A stretch of 64,000 nucleotides of DNA from Sanguinoderma infundibulare (lineage: Eukaryota > Basidiomycota > Agaricomycetes > Polyporales > Polyporaceae), in assembly GCA_032821775.1 (NCBI GenBank), contig JAVLRN010000002.1, positions 1,798,001 through 1,862,000 of the forward strand, in the 5' to 3' direction. Made by a program: the position numbers and the translations under genes. Positions 1 through 11,700 of the stretch are shown here, in pieces; position 1 is the stretch's first letter, and each line of letters begins with the position of its first letter. The notes beneath the pieces are model-generated. The model made no database searches, was not told the DNA's origin, and saw nothing but the letters and a program-made list of their open reading frames with translations.

Positions 1-2249
1 TTCCCAGCAAACCCCGGCTGCGCAAGCTCCATCGTGCATGATACGAGTTGAGACTTTTGAGAGGACCGTCCGGCCCAACGCACAGGATTGATGTTCAGGT
101 CCCCGCGACGTCCCGTAGCCACGTGTTTCAGTCAAACGCCGGGGAGGGGCCCTACTCGGTCCTGCTGCGGGATCGTTGACGTCGATCACGAGAAGGGCGA
201 GCGAACCAGGCCTCGGGTCGGCTTCGATGTGGTTACGGTTGTTTTGGGTTGGCGGGGACAGACCCGCCTTCGATTCGAACGCTTCGCTTCGGGGTCCCTT
301 GCGTCATGACGAAACCCGGTTCTTGAGCGGTGCCACCGTGCCTCCGCGGCGCACCGAGTGAGAGGACCCGATGTGCGTGTGATGTGGCAGAGCCGCCACA
401 GCCCAAGAAGGCATTTAAGGTCCCTTAACCGCCCGCGACGATCGTTGGGCGGTCGTTGGGTTGGGTTTGGGGTCGCTGACGGGGAGCGGGAGCGGAGACC
501 TGTTTTAGTTCGTCACGGAGGTGATGCAGGTAACTGTCAAGAACGCCGAGTTGGTGTCAATCGACGGAGCGACCTACGAGCGGGAGCCAGAGGAAATTTA
601 CTTGCCGTCTCGGCGCTCGGAATCGGAAACAAGGCTCTGGTTTGGAGCAAGGATGATCTGCCCAGATCATGTTTGAGGTGTAACGGATGCGGGGATCTCA
701 TTCCATTGTCCGAATGACGCCGTAACTGGTGGGAGATCCATGCGAACTTCAGCCTTTAGAGGAAGGGAGATTGCGCACAATTACTCCGGAATATGCCACC
801 CGTGGATGGCGTACGAGAGTCAAGATGGCACGACACGTCCTCCTATCGTCGTCCTATTCCGGACCGAAAAATGGTGGTGGAAACGGCCACCATTCGTTAG
901 TAAATAACAGAGGCGCTTTCCCAACATTTATCCTGTCCGGAATACGGCCCTGACAGGACATCAGTTGCGGCCATTCTCCATGGCTGTGGTGCGACACCAA
1001 TCTGCCTTTTTTGAGCGAAACGTCCGCGCGTACTCCACAGCATCGAACTCAACATTTCTGCGGTGGGGAAAGGCTGGGTGAATGATGATTCCCCACACCT
1101 TTCCGAAGTCAGGAACGTCCTTGAAAGACGCCTTACCTCACGAACAATAGCCCGACAAGCCTTTCCCTGTCAGGCACAATCGGTTTCCCCTGTCGCAGAG
1201 AAACCTCAAATGGTTCCCCGTTCCCGTGAAGGAATGACAGATGCTCCTGGCCAGAGCGGCACCGTTATGAGTCCAGAACTAGTCTCCTGTTACAAGCCTG
1301 GTTAAGCGCAATACGTACGAGACATCACGCATCAATAAACCACCTGTTGAAGTGCGCGTTTCGAAGTTCACGGAGTTGTGACAGGAAACCGTTTCCGGTG
1401 ACATGATATTGGCCGGAATGATGGTTCTTTGGTCATCGGTTGTATCGCCTTGGAATCGTAGCGATTTATTGCGGGGCTGGAAACTGAAAGTGTCAGACGA
1501 GGCGGTGGTGTGCGAGGAGGATGACAAGAGGCTCCTGTCGTGGACGAATTTTCGTCGAGATTTGATGCAGAAGCTAAGATGGTTGGGTTCGTCTGCCAAC
1601 AGTCCTTGAATCAGCGATCGGTGCTGGCAGATAATAATATCGCAGTACTTTCCATTGTCAGTGGCGACTACGATGATAGAATTCGGAGAGCGGCCCCGAC
1701 ACGAGTAAGTATTCGGAAGTCGAGGGCCCCTCCGCGAGCTCGAGGACGAGGAAAAGTTTCAGGACAGGCACTGGGCTGATCCGCTAAGCTACAGAATACA
1801 AGTGGAATCCTTATATCACAAAACAGAATGCGATGCAGTTAGGCAGAAGTAAACAGGGTACACAGGTAGAGCGGAACGAGCAGCGGGAGAGGAGTCGGAA
1901 GCGCGTTTGTTGATTCGGCTGGAAGGTGGCTGTGTACCCGACTACTGACGAGTTGCCGATGGAAATTTGAAACACTCGTGGTTGAGCATGGTTGCAAGGT
2001 GTAGGATATGTCGAAAAGCTAGGAAGATAACTGAAGACTTACGTTGCATAGAGAGAACTGCAACTTTTGCATCCTGTTGCGGATGTATCTCGGCCAAGTC
2101 CGATCAAAGTTGCCGAATACACGTGGCTCTCAGACGCCCAAACATGCTCGGGCGCCAAAGCGGTTGTGTGGCACGCGCCGTGGTCGCTCTCGTCGCTTTC
2201 GCTGTGCTCACCGTCGAACCCTCCCCGGACACCTAGATAGAACACGACA
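1..2249. other. Intergenic, no gene supported
   Basis: All open frames here are short and none shows a recognisable domain, compatible splice sites or conserved composition. The first 700 bases are GC-rich. From about 700 to 1750 the sequence is more mixed and repeatedly carries short words around 'tgacagg' and 'ccggaat', which looks like old decayed repeat sequence, but no terminal repeats or coding remnant can be read. The last 100 bases are the presumed promoter and 5' UTR of CWC15. Confidence 0.5.
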
Positions 2250-3317
2250 ATGTCCACAGCACACAGGCCGACATGGGACCCTGCGCAGGCCAAGGACGTC
2301 AAAGGCGGTTCCCGCCAGTTCTCGGTGCGCGACATGGCCGCACACACGAAGCTCAAGTTCCGGTGAGTCTCATCTCTCAACTACCAGCTTGGTTCAGTCC
2401 CACTGATTATTTTTGATGTGGTATCTAGACAACCTGGACAGACATCCACAGTGGAGGTGGCAAAACGCGACCTGAGAGCAGAGTTGCTCGCGGCGGAGGC
2501 GGAGGCGCGCGACCGTAAGCGCAAGGCGGAGGGCAAGCCCCCGTTGGCCGTCGAGTCCGCGAAAGAAGGGCAGGGCCAGGATGAGGAGTCGAACAAGAGG
2601 AGGAAGTTGTTGCAGGAGGCGCTGGAACTGGACAAGGACGACGACGATGAGGAGGGGGACGAGGGGGAAGGGAACGGCGAGAAGGCGGGGGACGAGGACG
2701 AGGATGACGAGTGCGTGGTCCTTTCGCTTTCCTATCGTCGTATCAGTATTGAATGGTGCGTGTCGTCCAGTGATGATGATGAGGACGACAATGAGGACGA
2801 CACTGCGGAGCTATTGCGGGAGCTGGAGAAGATTAAGCGGGAGCGGGCGGAGGAGAAGGAGAGGCAAGAGAGGGAACAGTCTGCCGCCGATCAGGCAACA
2901 CGGGAGGCCGAGATTGCGTCTGCAAACCCGCTGCTGAACCTTGCTGCTGCGCTGGGCCAGACACCAAACGGTGTTAATACGACGAAACCTGGGACGTTTG
3001 CCGTGAAGAGAAGGTGGGATGATGGTACGTGGTTGCTCGGCCTCCTGACAGCTATCGCAGGCTGATCGGCCTGGACCTCTTTCGGTAGACCTCATATTCA
3101 AGAACCAGGCCATGGACACACGGGGCAAGGACAAAGACCCGCAGTTCGTGAACGATCTCTTGCGGACCGAGTTCCACAAGTGAGTATCTGCTTCGCATCC
3201 TAACGCCACCTCCCGCTGACCATCTTGCAGAAAGTTCATGGCGAAGTTCATCAAGGTATGTGATATTCGCCGCGCCGAGACTTTGGAAAGCATGCTGACC
3301 TTCCTCTCCCGAAGTAG
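2250..3317 (+). CDS. CWC15: Pre-mRNA splicing factor CWC15/Cwf15
   Basis: Component of the Prp19/Cdc5 (NineTeen) complex and active spliceosome; nuclear. Model: exons 2250-2362, 2429-2710, 2771-3024, 3089-3179, 3231-3255 and a last exon holding the stop at 3315-3317, giving 255 aa with matching phases. The N-terminus MSTAHRPTWDPAQAKDVKGG and the following SVRDMAAHTKLKFRQPGQ are the family signature. The middle is acidic and charged (poly-D/E and coiled coil, about residues 90-170), as usual in CWC15. The C-terminus VKRRWDDDLIFKNQA...FVNDLLRTEFHKKFMAKFIK is the second conserved block. Start chosen because it begins exactly at the conserved N-terminus. Odd points: the 60-nt intron 2711-2770 keeps the frame if retained, and the last intron (3256-3314) separates the final Lys codon from the TAG. 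Confidence 0.95.
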
Positions 3318-4107
3318 TGATATTGCGTTGCTGCACCCTTCTTTGTACTATTGGCCAGTTGCGCAGGCACTGTGGACTCTGACATTGCTGCAGTCATGTG
3401 GCGAACAGTTCGGGCGATTTTTGTGAGCGGGGAGTCTTGAGGTGCAACACAACTTCTCTGACCCTCATGGTGTGTATGTCTTCTAGCCTCCCGTATGTAT
3501 GAGCCTTTGTCAAGGCGTTCTCCAGATTTGATCTTCCTCTCACAGAACTGTCGTTATGGTTTCTGTCAGATGTCTAGGTTGCGCGTGATAAACAGCGGCC
3601 GCCGATGTCTGGCTACGTCTCTTTCGGCTCACTCGTTAGAAAAAGTTAGGGTCCAGGCTTCTACTTTACATCTTGCACGAGCTTCTTGTGTGCCTCCCCA
3701 TCGTCTTCGGCGTTCCGCATGGGCGCAACAATAACTTCTCCGTTGCTCAGCGAAACGTTCAGGCTTGTGACCAAACCATCATGCTTCATGTTCGCGCCTC
3801 TTTGCCTTCCAGGTTGTCCGAAATCATATTCTCAAACACTCCTTGCATGCACTCCCTTACGATACTGACAGGACCCAGCACGATGTACATAGGATTGATG
3901 CAGACGGCGCGACCACGCGACCGAGGCAAGCTGGATCAGCGCAGCCTGAGACCCCTATACGTACGCGTATGCGCCCGCTGGCAGCCGCAGATTCGAGCCT
4001 GTTCCGTCCGTAAACACGTTCAGAGTCCGAGCCAGTATTCTAGCTCGTCTTCTCTCTTCTCATCCTACGACCCATCGACACGCCGATAGTCGCAAATCCG
4101 GAGGCTG
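3318..4107. other. Intergenic, 3' UTR of CWC15 and promoter of next gene
   Basis: No convincing plus-strand gene. A 42-codon minus-strand open frame at 3661-3789 has protein-like composition and is listed separately. The rest shows only short frames. Confidence 0.5.
3661..3789 (-). CDS. Possible small or broken minus-strand ORF (42 aa)
   Basis: A 42-aa frame (MKHDGLVTSLNVSLSNGEVI ... HKKLVQDVK, stop TAG at 3661-3663) has balanced, protein-like composition. Just upstream, in another frame of the same strand and ending beside this ATG, is another protein-like stretch containing MYIVLGPVSIVRECMQGVFE and then NMISDNLEGKEA. The two together look like the C-terminal part of one ancestral protein interrupted by a frameshift, or two exons of a small gene. 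I do not recognise the family. It could equally be chance. Confidence 0.25.
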   Translation of the reverse strand: MKHDGLVTSLNVSLSNGEVIVAPMRNAEDDGEAHKKLVQDVK

Positions 4108-5956
4108 ATGGCCGTCGACATTCTCGTGTTGGGAGCGACAGGTCAGCAGACTCGTTCCAGCTTACCCGACCAGCGGCGCCAAGCGCGTCCCCTCTCCTGT
4201 CTCCCTCTATTCTCTTATCGCTCCTATGCACGCCGTGCTCACCTTTCCGCGGAAAAAACGGCACTGCTGTTACAGGCTTCACGGGGCGGCTCATTGTCCG
4301 CTACCTCGCGAATCATCCCCAACGGCACGGGTTCACGTTCGCGCTCGGGGTGCGCTCGAAGGCCAAAGGCGAGGAGCTCAAGAAGTCGCTCGGGATCGCA
4401 GATGATGCGGTACAGCTCGTGCAGGTCGACGTGACGAAGTATGAGACAGTCGAGGCAGCGGTGAGGGAGACGAAGGTCGTCATCAACGCGGTCGGGCCGT
4501 ACTGGCTGTGGGGCACGGACGTCGTCCGGTGAGTGTGCTCACAGATCACTGCGATTGCGTGCGGCATGCGTGGATGTTTACGGAGAGGAAACCCGAAGGG
4601 CGTGTGCGGTGCTGGGCAAGCGGTACGTGGACCTCAGCGGGGAGATGCACTTCATTCGCAAGATGATCGACCAGTGAGTGTTTCTCTTCTCCGTTTGTTG
4701 CGTTCGCCGGGCTGGAATGCCCATGTCGCGTCCCATACAGCTTCGACCACACTGCGACGAAGACTGGCGCCGTGATCGTCCCCGGGTGCGGCTTCGACTC
4801 CGTCCCAAGCGACCTCGCCGTCTTTCTCTCCAACCGCACCCTCAAGAACGCTCTCGGCCCCCCAACCCAGCTTGGTCTCTCACAGACGTTCTTTGATATA
4901 AAGGGCGGCTTGTCAGGCGGCACCCTCGCCACGATGGTCTCCGAGATCGAGGACGTACCACGCCAGAAACTCGCGGAAGGCCGCAGGGACTACGCCCTCA
5001 GTCCAGGTACGTTCCTCTGTGTATCCGCCAGCTCCTCTATCGCTAATCACGCATATGTGTCACTGTAGTGCAGGGACACCCCAGCCCGCGCCCTCTGACA
5101 TGCGTTCGCGTCCCATTCTCCCGACCCCCGACGTACGGCGCTCGCTGGATCATGGCGTTCGCGAACCGCGCTATCGTGCAGCGCACATTCGGCCTTAATG
5201 AGCTCCTCGCCAACCATTCTGGCGCCGTGCTCACCGACGAGTCCAAGCAGGCCCAGGCGCAGGAGACCGCGACACGCATCCGTCCTTTGACATACGGCCC
5301 GCAGTTCCGGTATGCGGAGTACATGGTCGTCGGCGGGTCAAGCTTCGCGGCGTCGCTCTTTAGTACGCTATTGGGGGTGTGGTTCGCGCTCATTTTTTAC
5401 GTTCCACCTGTGGGTAGAATTTGTCCGAGGTCGGTCTCTGCTTGTGCTAACGATGCGACGCAGGTCTGGTGGGTCGTAAAGCTGTTCCTCACGAAGCCTG
5501 GCGGTGGCCCTTCGGAGAAGTGAGTGTGGCGGCTGTCTGTGTACGTCAAAGTTGTGATTGACCTCGCGTTAGGGAGATGAAGGCCGGATACATGACCGTC
5601 ACCAACTACACCGAGGCCGCGAGCGCACCCGGCACGTGGGCAAAGACCACTGTCCACGGCAAAGGTGACCCTGGGTACAACTTGACGTCAGGTAATAACG
5701 CTCCTGCTCTCCAATTCTACCCCCCCCGGCTTTGCCGTTGCTCACGTCTCGGTGGTAAACAGGCATGATCGCGGAATGCGCCCTCGCGCTCGCGCTGGAC
5801 GACGCGTCCCTGCCACCACACGCGCACCTTGGGGGTGTGCTCACGCCCGCGACCGCGCTGGGCGGCGTGCTCGTTAGCAGGCTGGAGGCCGCGGGTTTCC
5901 TACAGCTCGACAGCCAGATCATGCGGGCAAACGAGGAGAGCAGGAAGAACCGGTGA
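4108..5956 (+). CDS. Saccharopine dehydrogenase-like oxidoreductase (SCCPDH type)
   Basis: Predicted NAD(P)-dependent oxidoreductase of the SCCPDH family; the physiological substrate of these proteins is not established. Eight exons: 4108-4141, 4276-4528, 4599-4673, 4741-5006, 5069-5409, 5464-5519, 5573-5691, 5763-5956; phases agree and give 445 aa, usual for the family. The N-terminus MAVDILVLGATGFTGRLIVR is a Rossmann fold with GATGFTG as dinucleotide-binding loop. Family blocks follow: VINAVGPYWLWG (about residue 88), YVDLSGEMHF (about 110), and VPGCGFDSVPSDLAVF (about 140). A hydrophobic stretch around FSTLLGVWFALIFYVPPV (near residue 315) fits the membrane-association segment of SCCPDH. 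The short conserved C-terminus LGGVLVSRLEAAGFL is present. It lacks the features needed to call a true lysine-pathway saccharopine reductase. Confidence 0.92.
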
Positions 5957-6563
5957 TAATCCTACGCGTCAGCCTGGTGGTCTGAAAGACCGACCGGACA
6001 TTTATACTAACCGCCTTCGTCAAGTGTATTACCCTATACTTTGTGAGTGCGCTTCATTACCTGACTATCACTGTCCTCTGTTCAACTGACATCGCGCGAC
6101 AGTTATGAATTCTATACCGTCGCGTTCGTTGGGTCAATAAACGCTGTACCAGTGACAGGTGAAACCTCGGAATAACCTCGGAAGAGGGTTCAGCATCCCA
6201 AAATGGCATTTTGCCTGCCTTGGCATGTCGTTCTGTGCGGCTTTTGGCTGCGGTTTCGAGCGCGTATGGGGCCGCATGTGAGCAGAAGGCAAGCCGCATG
6301 CCGCGGCTTTCGGATAGAGACCCGTTAACCGCTGCCGGTGTGCGAAAAAAATATAAGGCCGGTGGGCGAAACATCAAGGTGACGGGGTCAGCTGTTGCGT
6401 TCGAGGTGGGGCTGCACTGGTAACCATCTGTGCGAGGACCGTACGAGTTGTAACGGCGGAAGTAGAGGGTGATAAAAGGAGGGAGGGTCTCGAGGGGGGC
6501 AGTCTGCAGAATCCCCCCTTCTTGTCTTGACCAGGTCACTGAACCCACATTGCAATTGTTAGG
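5957..6563. other. Intergenic, promoter of DUF1479 gene
   Basis: No gene seen. An A-rich tract followed by 'atataagg' near 6348 is a possible TATA-like element about 200 bases before the next start codon. Confidence 0.4.
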
Positions 6564-8589
6564 ATGCTCCGAGCTTCGAGGACATCTGTGACGTTCGCCC
6601 ACCTTGGTGGTAGGGGAGCTGTGGGCAGGCGGTCTGCGCCGTTGTCGGTCCGCTCATTTGCACAGGTCGCCCAGACGCAGACGCAGACGCCCCCCGCCCC
6701 CGGTCGGGTCACGAAGAAGGAGGGGACGGTCGCCGAATTCTTCGAGAACCTCATCAAAGAGAGCCCGCCTCTCCCCCCGCGGTTCGCGGACCTCAAGAAG
6801 GAGATGTGCCCTGACCCGGACGCGATCGAGCACGCCTGGCGGGCCGTGCTGAAGGAGCTGGAGGACGGCACGGAGGAGATTGTGCAGCGAGGGAACGAGG
6901 TGCGTTTGTGTCTTGCTTTTAAGCTCGTCATTGGGGGCTTGTGTGATGTAAGGCTGAGACTGATCTGGATATGTTTGCAGATGATCATGCGTGTGCCGTT
7001 CGAAGATATCCAGCGCGGGCTATCGGAGGAGCAGTTGGGGACGTTGAAGAAGACTGGGGTGATGATCGTTACAGGCGGCGTGCGACAGGAGGTAATTTGG
7101 CATTCTACTCAGTATCGGACATTCTCATAAATGGCCTCACTGACTAATGGCTCGGTCGGCTGCAGGACGCTCAGAACTGGATGCGATCTCTTCGGGAGTA
7201 CATTGCCGCCAACAAGGATAAAGTGAAAGGTATATGGTTCGCTGACCTTGCGCCCTCACGTGGTTTAATTGACGCTTTACGCTAGGCGCACCTCCGGACA
7301 ATATCGTCTTCTACGAGATTTACAACTCCAAAGCGCAGACCCTGGCACGCACCCACCCCGCGCTCATCGCCACCCAAAAATACCTTCTTTCGCTCTGGCA
7401 CACGTCTGTCCCTGACACGAGCGTCAGCGTGCGGACCCCGATCTCGTACTTCGACCGCTTCCGGATCCGCAACCCAGGTCCGAGTTCGTTCACCTTGGGA
7501 CCGCATATTGACGGTGGGGGCATCGAGAGATGGGAGGACCCTGCGTTCCGGAACGTGTGGAAGCGGATCCTAGAGGGAGGGGATGCCTGGAAGTCGCATG
7601 ACCCGTTCGATATCTCTCTTCGTCTTGACGCTGTCCAGGATCTGTACAATGCGCCGTGCGTCTGCTACCTAACTTGACCGTTTATCGATTCGTGTTACTG
7701 ACGTCACGCTCAGGAACCAATGCTCTATCTTCCGCCCATGGCAGGGGTGGACGGCGCTGTCTAGCACCGGGCCCGGGGAGGGCACGCTGCGCGTTCTGCC
7801 CATGCTCTCGCTCGCCACCGCGTACATCGTCCTCCGGCCGTTCTTCCGCCTGCGCCCAGAGTACGCGTCGAGGGCGTCGTCTCCCGCCGACATACCTCTC
7901 GCCGCGGACGCCTGGGTGCTCGACCTCGACAGCCCCGACTTCCCCGGAAGCATGCCGGGGAAGACGCAGGCGATCACACCTCTGACGCACCCACACCTCC
8001 GGGTCGACAAAACGGTCGTGTCGATTCCTCGAGTCCAGCCGGGGGATCAGGTATACTGTAAGCGGTATGGCGGCTGAAGCCTCCGATCGAAACTCAAAAA
8101 GCTTCTTCAGGGCACACTGACGTCGTGCATGCGGTCGAGGCGGACCACAACGGCTCGCAAGATTCCTCCGTCATGTACATCCCTGCCGTCCCGCTCACCG
8201 AACGGAAGTAAGTCGCGGTGCTGGCCGCATAACCATCTCAGAGACGTGCGCGCGATGCTGAACATTCAATTTATTCCCTCCGCAGCGCGGCGTACTTGCG
8301 CGACCAGCGTGAAACGTTCCTGCAGGGCCTCCCTTCACCGTATGGCGTTCCATCAGTTTCGTTGTGTTCATGTGTTGACGCGTGGATGGCTTCTTTCCTT
8401 CCTTCTGATACCAGAGACTTCCCCGGCGGGGAAGGCGAATCGCGCTTCGTCGGTCGGGGAACCGTCGACGACATCACGCACCCAGACGGCCGCCGGATCC
8501 TGGGGTTCGAACCGTTCAAGTACGCTTCTTTCGTCAACGAAGGCGAGCGCAGCGCCGTCGCCGCGGCCAACGAGATCCTCGGTTTCTGA
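6564..8589 (+). CDS. DUF1479 family protein (YbiU/Gig2-like, probable Fe(II)/2OG fold)
   Basis: Member of the DUF1479 family (bacterial YbiU, Candida Gig2); structurally a cupin/2-oxoglutarate-Fe(II)-type fold, reaction unknown. Eight exons: 6564-6899, 6981-7091, 7166-7229, 7286-7655, 7714-8057, 8111-8207, 8286-8339, 8415-8589; phases agree, 516 aa. The N-terminal 35 residues (MLRASRTSVTFAHLGGRGAV ...) are Arg/Ser-rich without acids, so mitochondrial import is likely. Recognisable blocks: GVMIVTGGVRQEDAQNW, YEIYNSKAQTLARTHP, SFTLGPHIDGGGIERWEDP (HxD of a metal site), NQCSIFRPWQGWTALS, and GDQVYWHTDVVHAVE (distal His). The C-terminus carries VGRGTVDDITHPDGRRILGF. It converges on ELP1, with only about 170 bases between the stops. 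Confidence 0.9.
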
Positions 8590-8758
8590 GCATGCCACGT
8601 GTTCTGCCTATTTCTACATTCGATGTTGGGGATTGTACCGCTACTTGTACAACAGCATAAACTCGAGCACTTCTATCATTACTCCAGTCCGATTAAACTT
8701 CTTCTCAGGCTGGAACATCGAATCCGTATCGAATGTGCGCGGACCCTGCAGCGCCGCA

Positions 8759-11700
8759 CTACGTGCGCACGCCCGGTAGCTTCAGCTTCCATCCCTGCTT
8801 TGCTAGATCGGGTTTGGCAATGCTGTCCACCGGGTTGGTCTGTCTGCGTTTTTCGTGTGCTTCCATGCGCGCGGCCCAGCCGTCTGCGGCTGTCTCGCCT
8901 CCGCCCTCCTCGGCCTCGGGGCCTCTCTTCCAAATCTCATCCACGGCTTCGCTGAGCTCTATTGCGAACTCCTCTAGCTCCATCTGCAGCGAAGCGCCCT
9001 CAGCGCTATGCACCTCCGTGAATTGAAGGAGATGGGGAAGGAGGCTAGCGCTGTCGGCTGCAGAAGGGGAGCGTAGAGCGGGCTACATTAGCCTGCGCCT
9101 TGTGTGTTTGTGGGAAAGCGAGAACAGACCTTGCGTGGTATTGAAGCGCGCGACAAGCTTGGATACTGATTTGAGCAGGTACTCTTCCTCGTCTACCGTG
9201 CCTTTCCTTCCCGAGCCGACCTTCCGCTCAAGCTTCCTCTTCGAGCGCGAGCTCCGCCTGTTATGGAAGATTTAACCATAAGCGACCGCAGCAGTTTCAG
9301 TCACAGGGAGGGCGTTTACTTCGAGGACGTCTTCGAGACCGCAGACGGCGCCACGGTGTATCGCGTGAACGCGGTGGGCGCCATCGAGATGTCCGTCATG
9401 ACATCGACGTTGTGCAGATCCGTGTCTTCGACCCCGTAAAATGCGTCTGTACGGCAGATGTCAGAAGTCGGCCACAGCGGGAAAAGAGATGGGACAGAGG
9501 AAAAATAGAAAGCGAGCATTACCCGGTTCCTCGACCTTGCGCACTCGGAGCTCCCTGACCCTGTTGACCTGCTTGCGAAGTTGATCCTTCATCTCGCCCA
9601 GCTCTTCTGCAATGCGGGCCTGACACTCGAGCGCCCCGGGATGGATGATCTCTTCCAAGAGCTCCGGTCGGCGATGCAAGACAATCTGCCGGCGGGTCAA
9701 GCCAGCGTTCTGTCAGCGAAGGTGTATGCAGGTGCACTTACGACGCGACGGGCTTCTGAGAAATGGCTGCCTTCCACGAGAGCAATGGTAGCCTCGCGGA
9801 CGTCGTTGGCGTAATCGAGCAAGACGAGTGCCGCTTCTGACGCCCGCTTCTTGGAAGTGAGGTCCTCTGTGATGTTGATGTTAACGGCACCGTCGGGTAT
9901 GACAGACCTCTCCGCACATACCGGCGACACGGTAGGCGATCTCCTTCAGGCCTTCGGGTGACGTATCTTGCTCGACGGCGAGCTCGAACAGTTCTTGCCA
10001 GTCGAGCGCCTTCTCGTGTGAGATCATCGCTTTCTCGGGTCGTTTCGCCTGTCGGAACACTGCAGAGAGATTGAGAGCCAACCGGCGGACACTCGAGAAA
10101 CCGAGCTCACCGAACGCAGCCTCCCGGAAGTCGCGTCTCTCGAACAGCCAATCACCGTATATGTCGAGCACCGACTGCACAAAAGTTGAGCATCGAGAAG
10201 AAAATGTAGAGAAATATGACATACGTCGTACTTGTCTGTGCCGCGCCATATTGAGAGAGCGTGATCGTACAGACGGTGCTTCTCAACGTAGGCCATGGCC
10301 TCTTCGAATCGATCGGTACCGGCTAGGCTGAGATTCGTCAAGGCTTTCTCGTGTCGCTTAAGGTGGTCGTCAATCCTGAAGCGTTGGTAATATTGCTCCA
10401 ATGCACGCAGTTCCCGCAAAAAAGGCAGATACTCTCTTGGATCCTGTCGGCGCGTGAGTGCGCGTGTTGAGCCATCAAAACATCAGCACGAACCTTCTGC
10501 GCGTGTTGCGCGACCATGAGGACGAGCGAAAAGTTGTACATCCCGAGGGCGGTGTCGAACAGCCTGTCCGCGTCGACGAGGAAGATGATGTACTTGACAG
10601 CGTCCTCGACGAGGTCTGGCTCTGACTCTGCATCGGGCGAGAGACGTGAGGCAATGCGCAGATGAGGAGAAGAAGACATGAAACCATACCCTTCAGATGT
10701 AGAAGTAGTGCCAGACCGGCTTCGTGATCGGGTGGTCTCTTGACAACGTGCGCGGTCAATATTGAGTTCACGTATTTTTTCAGGTCCCGACGCTCGAGTT
10801 CTGTTCGTATCTCGTCGCAGATCTTCGAGACGAGTTCTGCAGGAAGATTCCCTTGGCTTCCATTTTAAAGAGAAGGTTAGTTCCTCTAGTACGACCGCAG
10901 AGGGAAGACGTACCCAAGACTCGTTAGGAACAAGTTGATGTAGTCGACATCGGGGACTTGTTCCGCAAACGACGGAATCCCCTTGATGAACGCCTCGCGA
11001 TCGTGCTCTACAAATACGTTCAGATCGACGCGATGCTTCCGACATGCCGTGAACGCCTTCGCATAATTCCCACTGAAGGTTGATAGTTGGGAGTCACCAT
11101 AAGCAGCTGGTGTCGGGATGCGACCATAATCACCTCACCTATCGATATCCTGGCGAACAATCTCCATGACGAGCGGCCGCGGGTTGATCGTCTCCAAGTT
11201 CCCCCTGGGCATCTGCAGCACGAGACTCATCGTGCTGGGAACGGCAGTCACGATCCTAGAACCCCGCTCTACCCTCCTCGTCTCGAAGTCCGGAAGCGGT
11301 GCCTCGGGAGTCTTCAAGGCCGCCGCCAGCGTCTTCATGGGAGCGAAGTGCGCCACATGAGTGGTGGTCGTATATATGAGGAATCTCGGAGTAGTCGTGA
11401 ACGAGTTGACGTTGGAAGCCAGGGTGCGCGTAGCCTGGCCGTCCGTGACATGCAGCTTGCCAGCGTGCGAGAGGCCGATGTACAGCGGCGTCGTGGTCGT
11501 ACCCTCGTCGCTCGCGTCGTCAGTGACCATAGCGTGTGCAGGCCAAAAGCAGAACTCGGGGAATTGGGCGACCTCGACCGGATCACTGTTCTCCGCGTCC
11601 ACTTCAATGATCGTCAGCATCTCACACATCCGGACGATAGCATATAGCCGGCCCACCTTCGTACAGATGTCCATCGGGGGCTTCCCAGAAGATCCCTTGC

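Noticed and set aside
700..1760. Possible decayed transposon in the left flank
   Set aside because: Recurring short words are present, but no terminal inverted repeats, target-site duplication or transposase/reverse-transcriptase remnant could be read.
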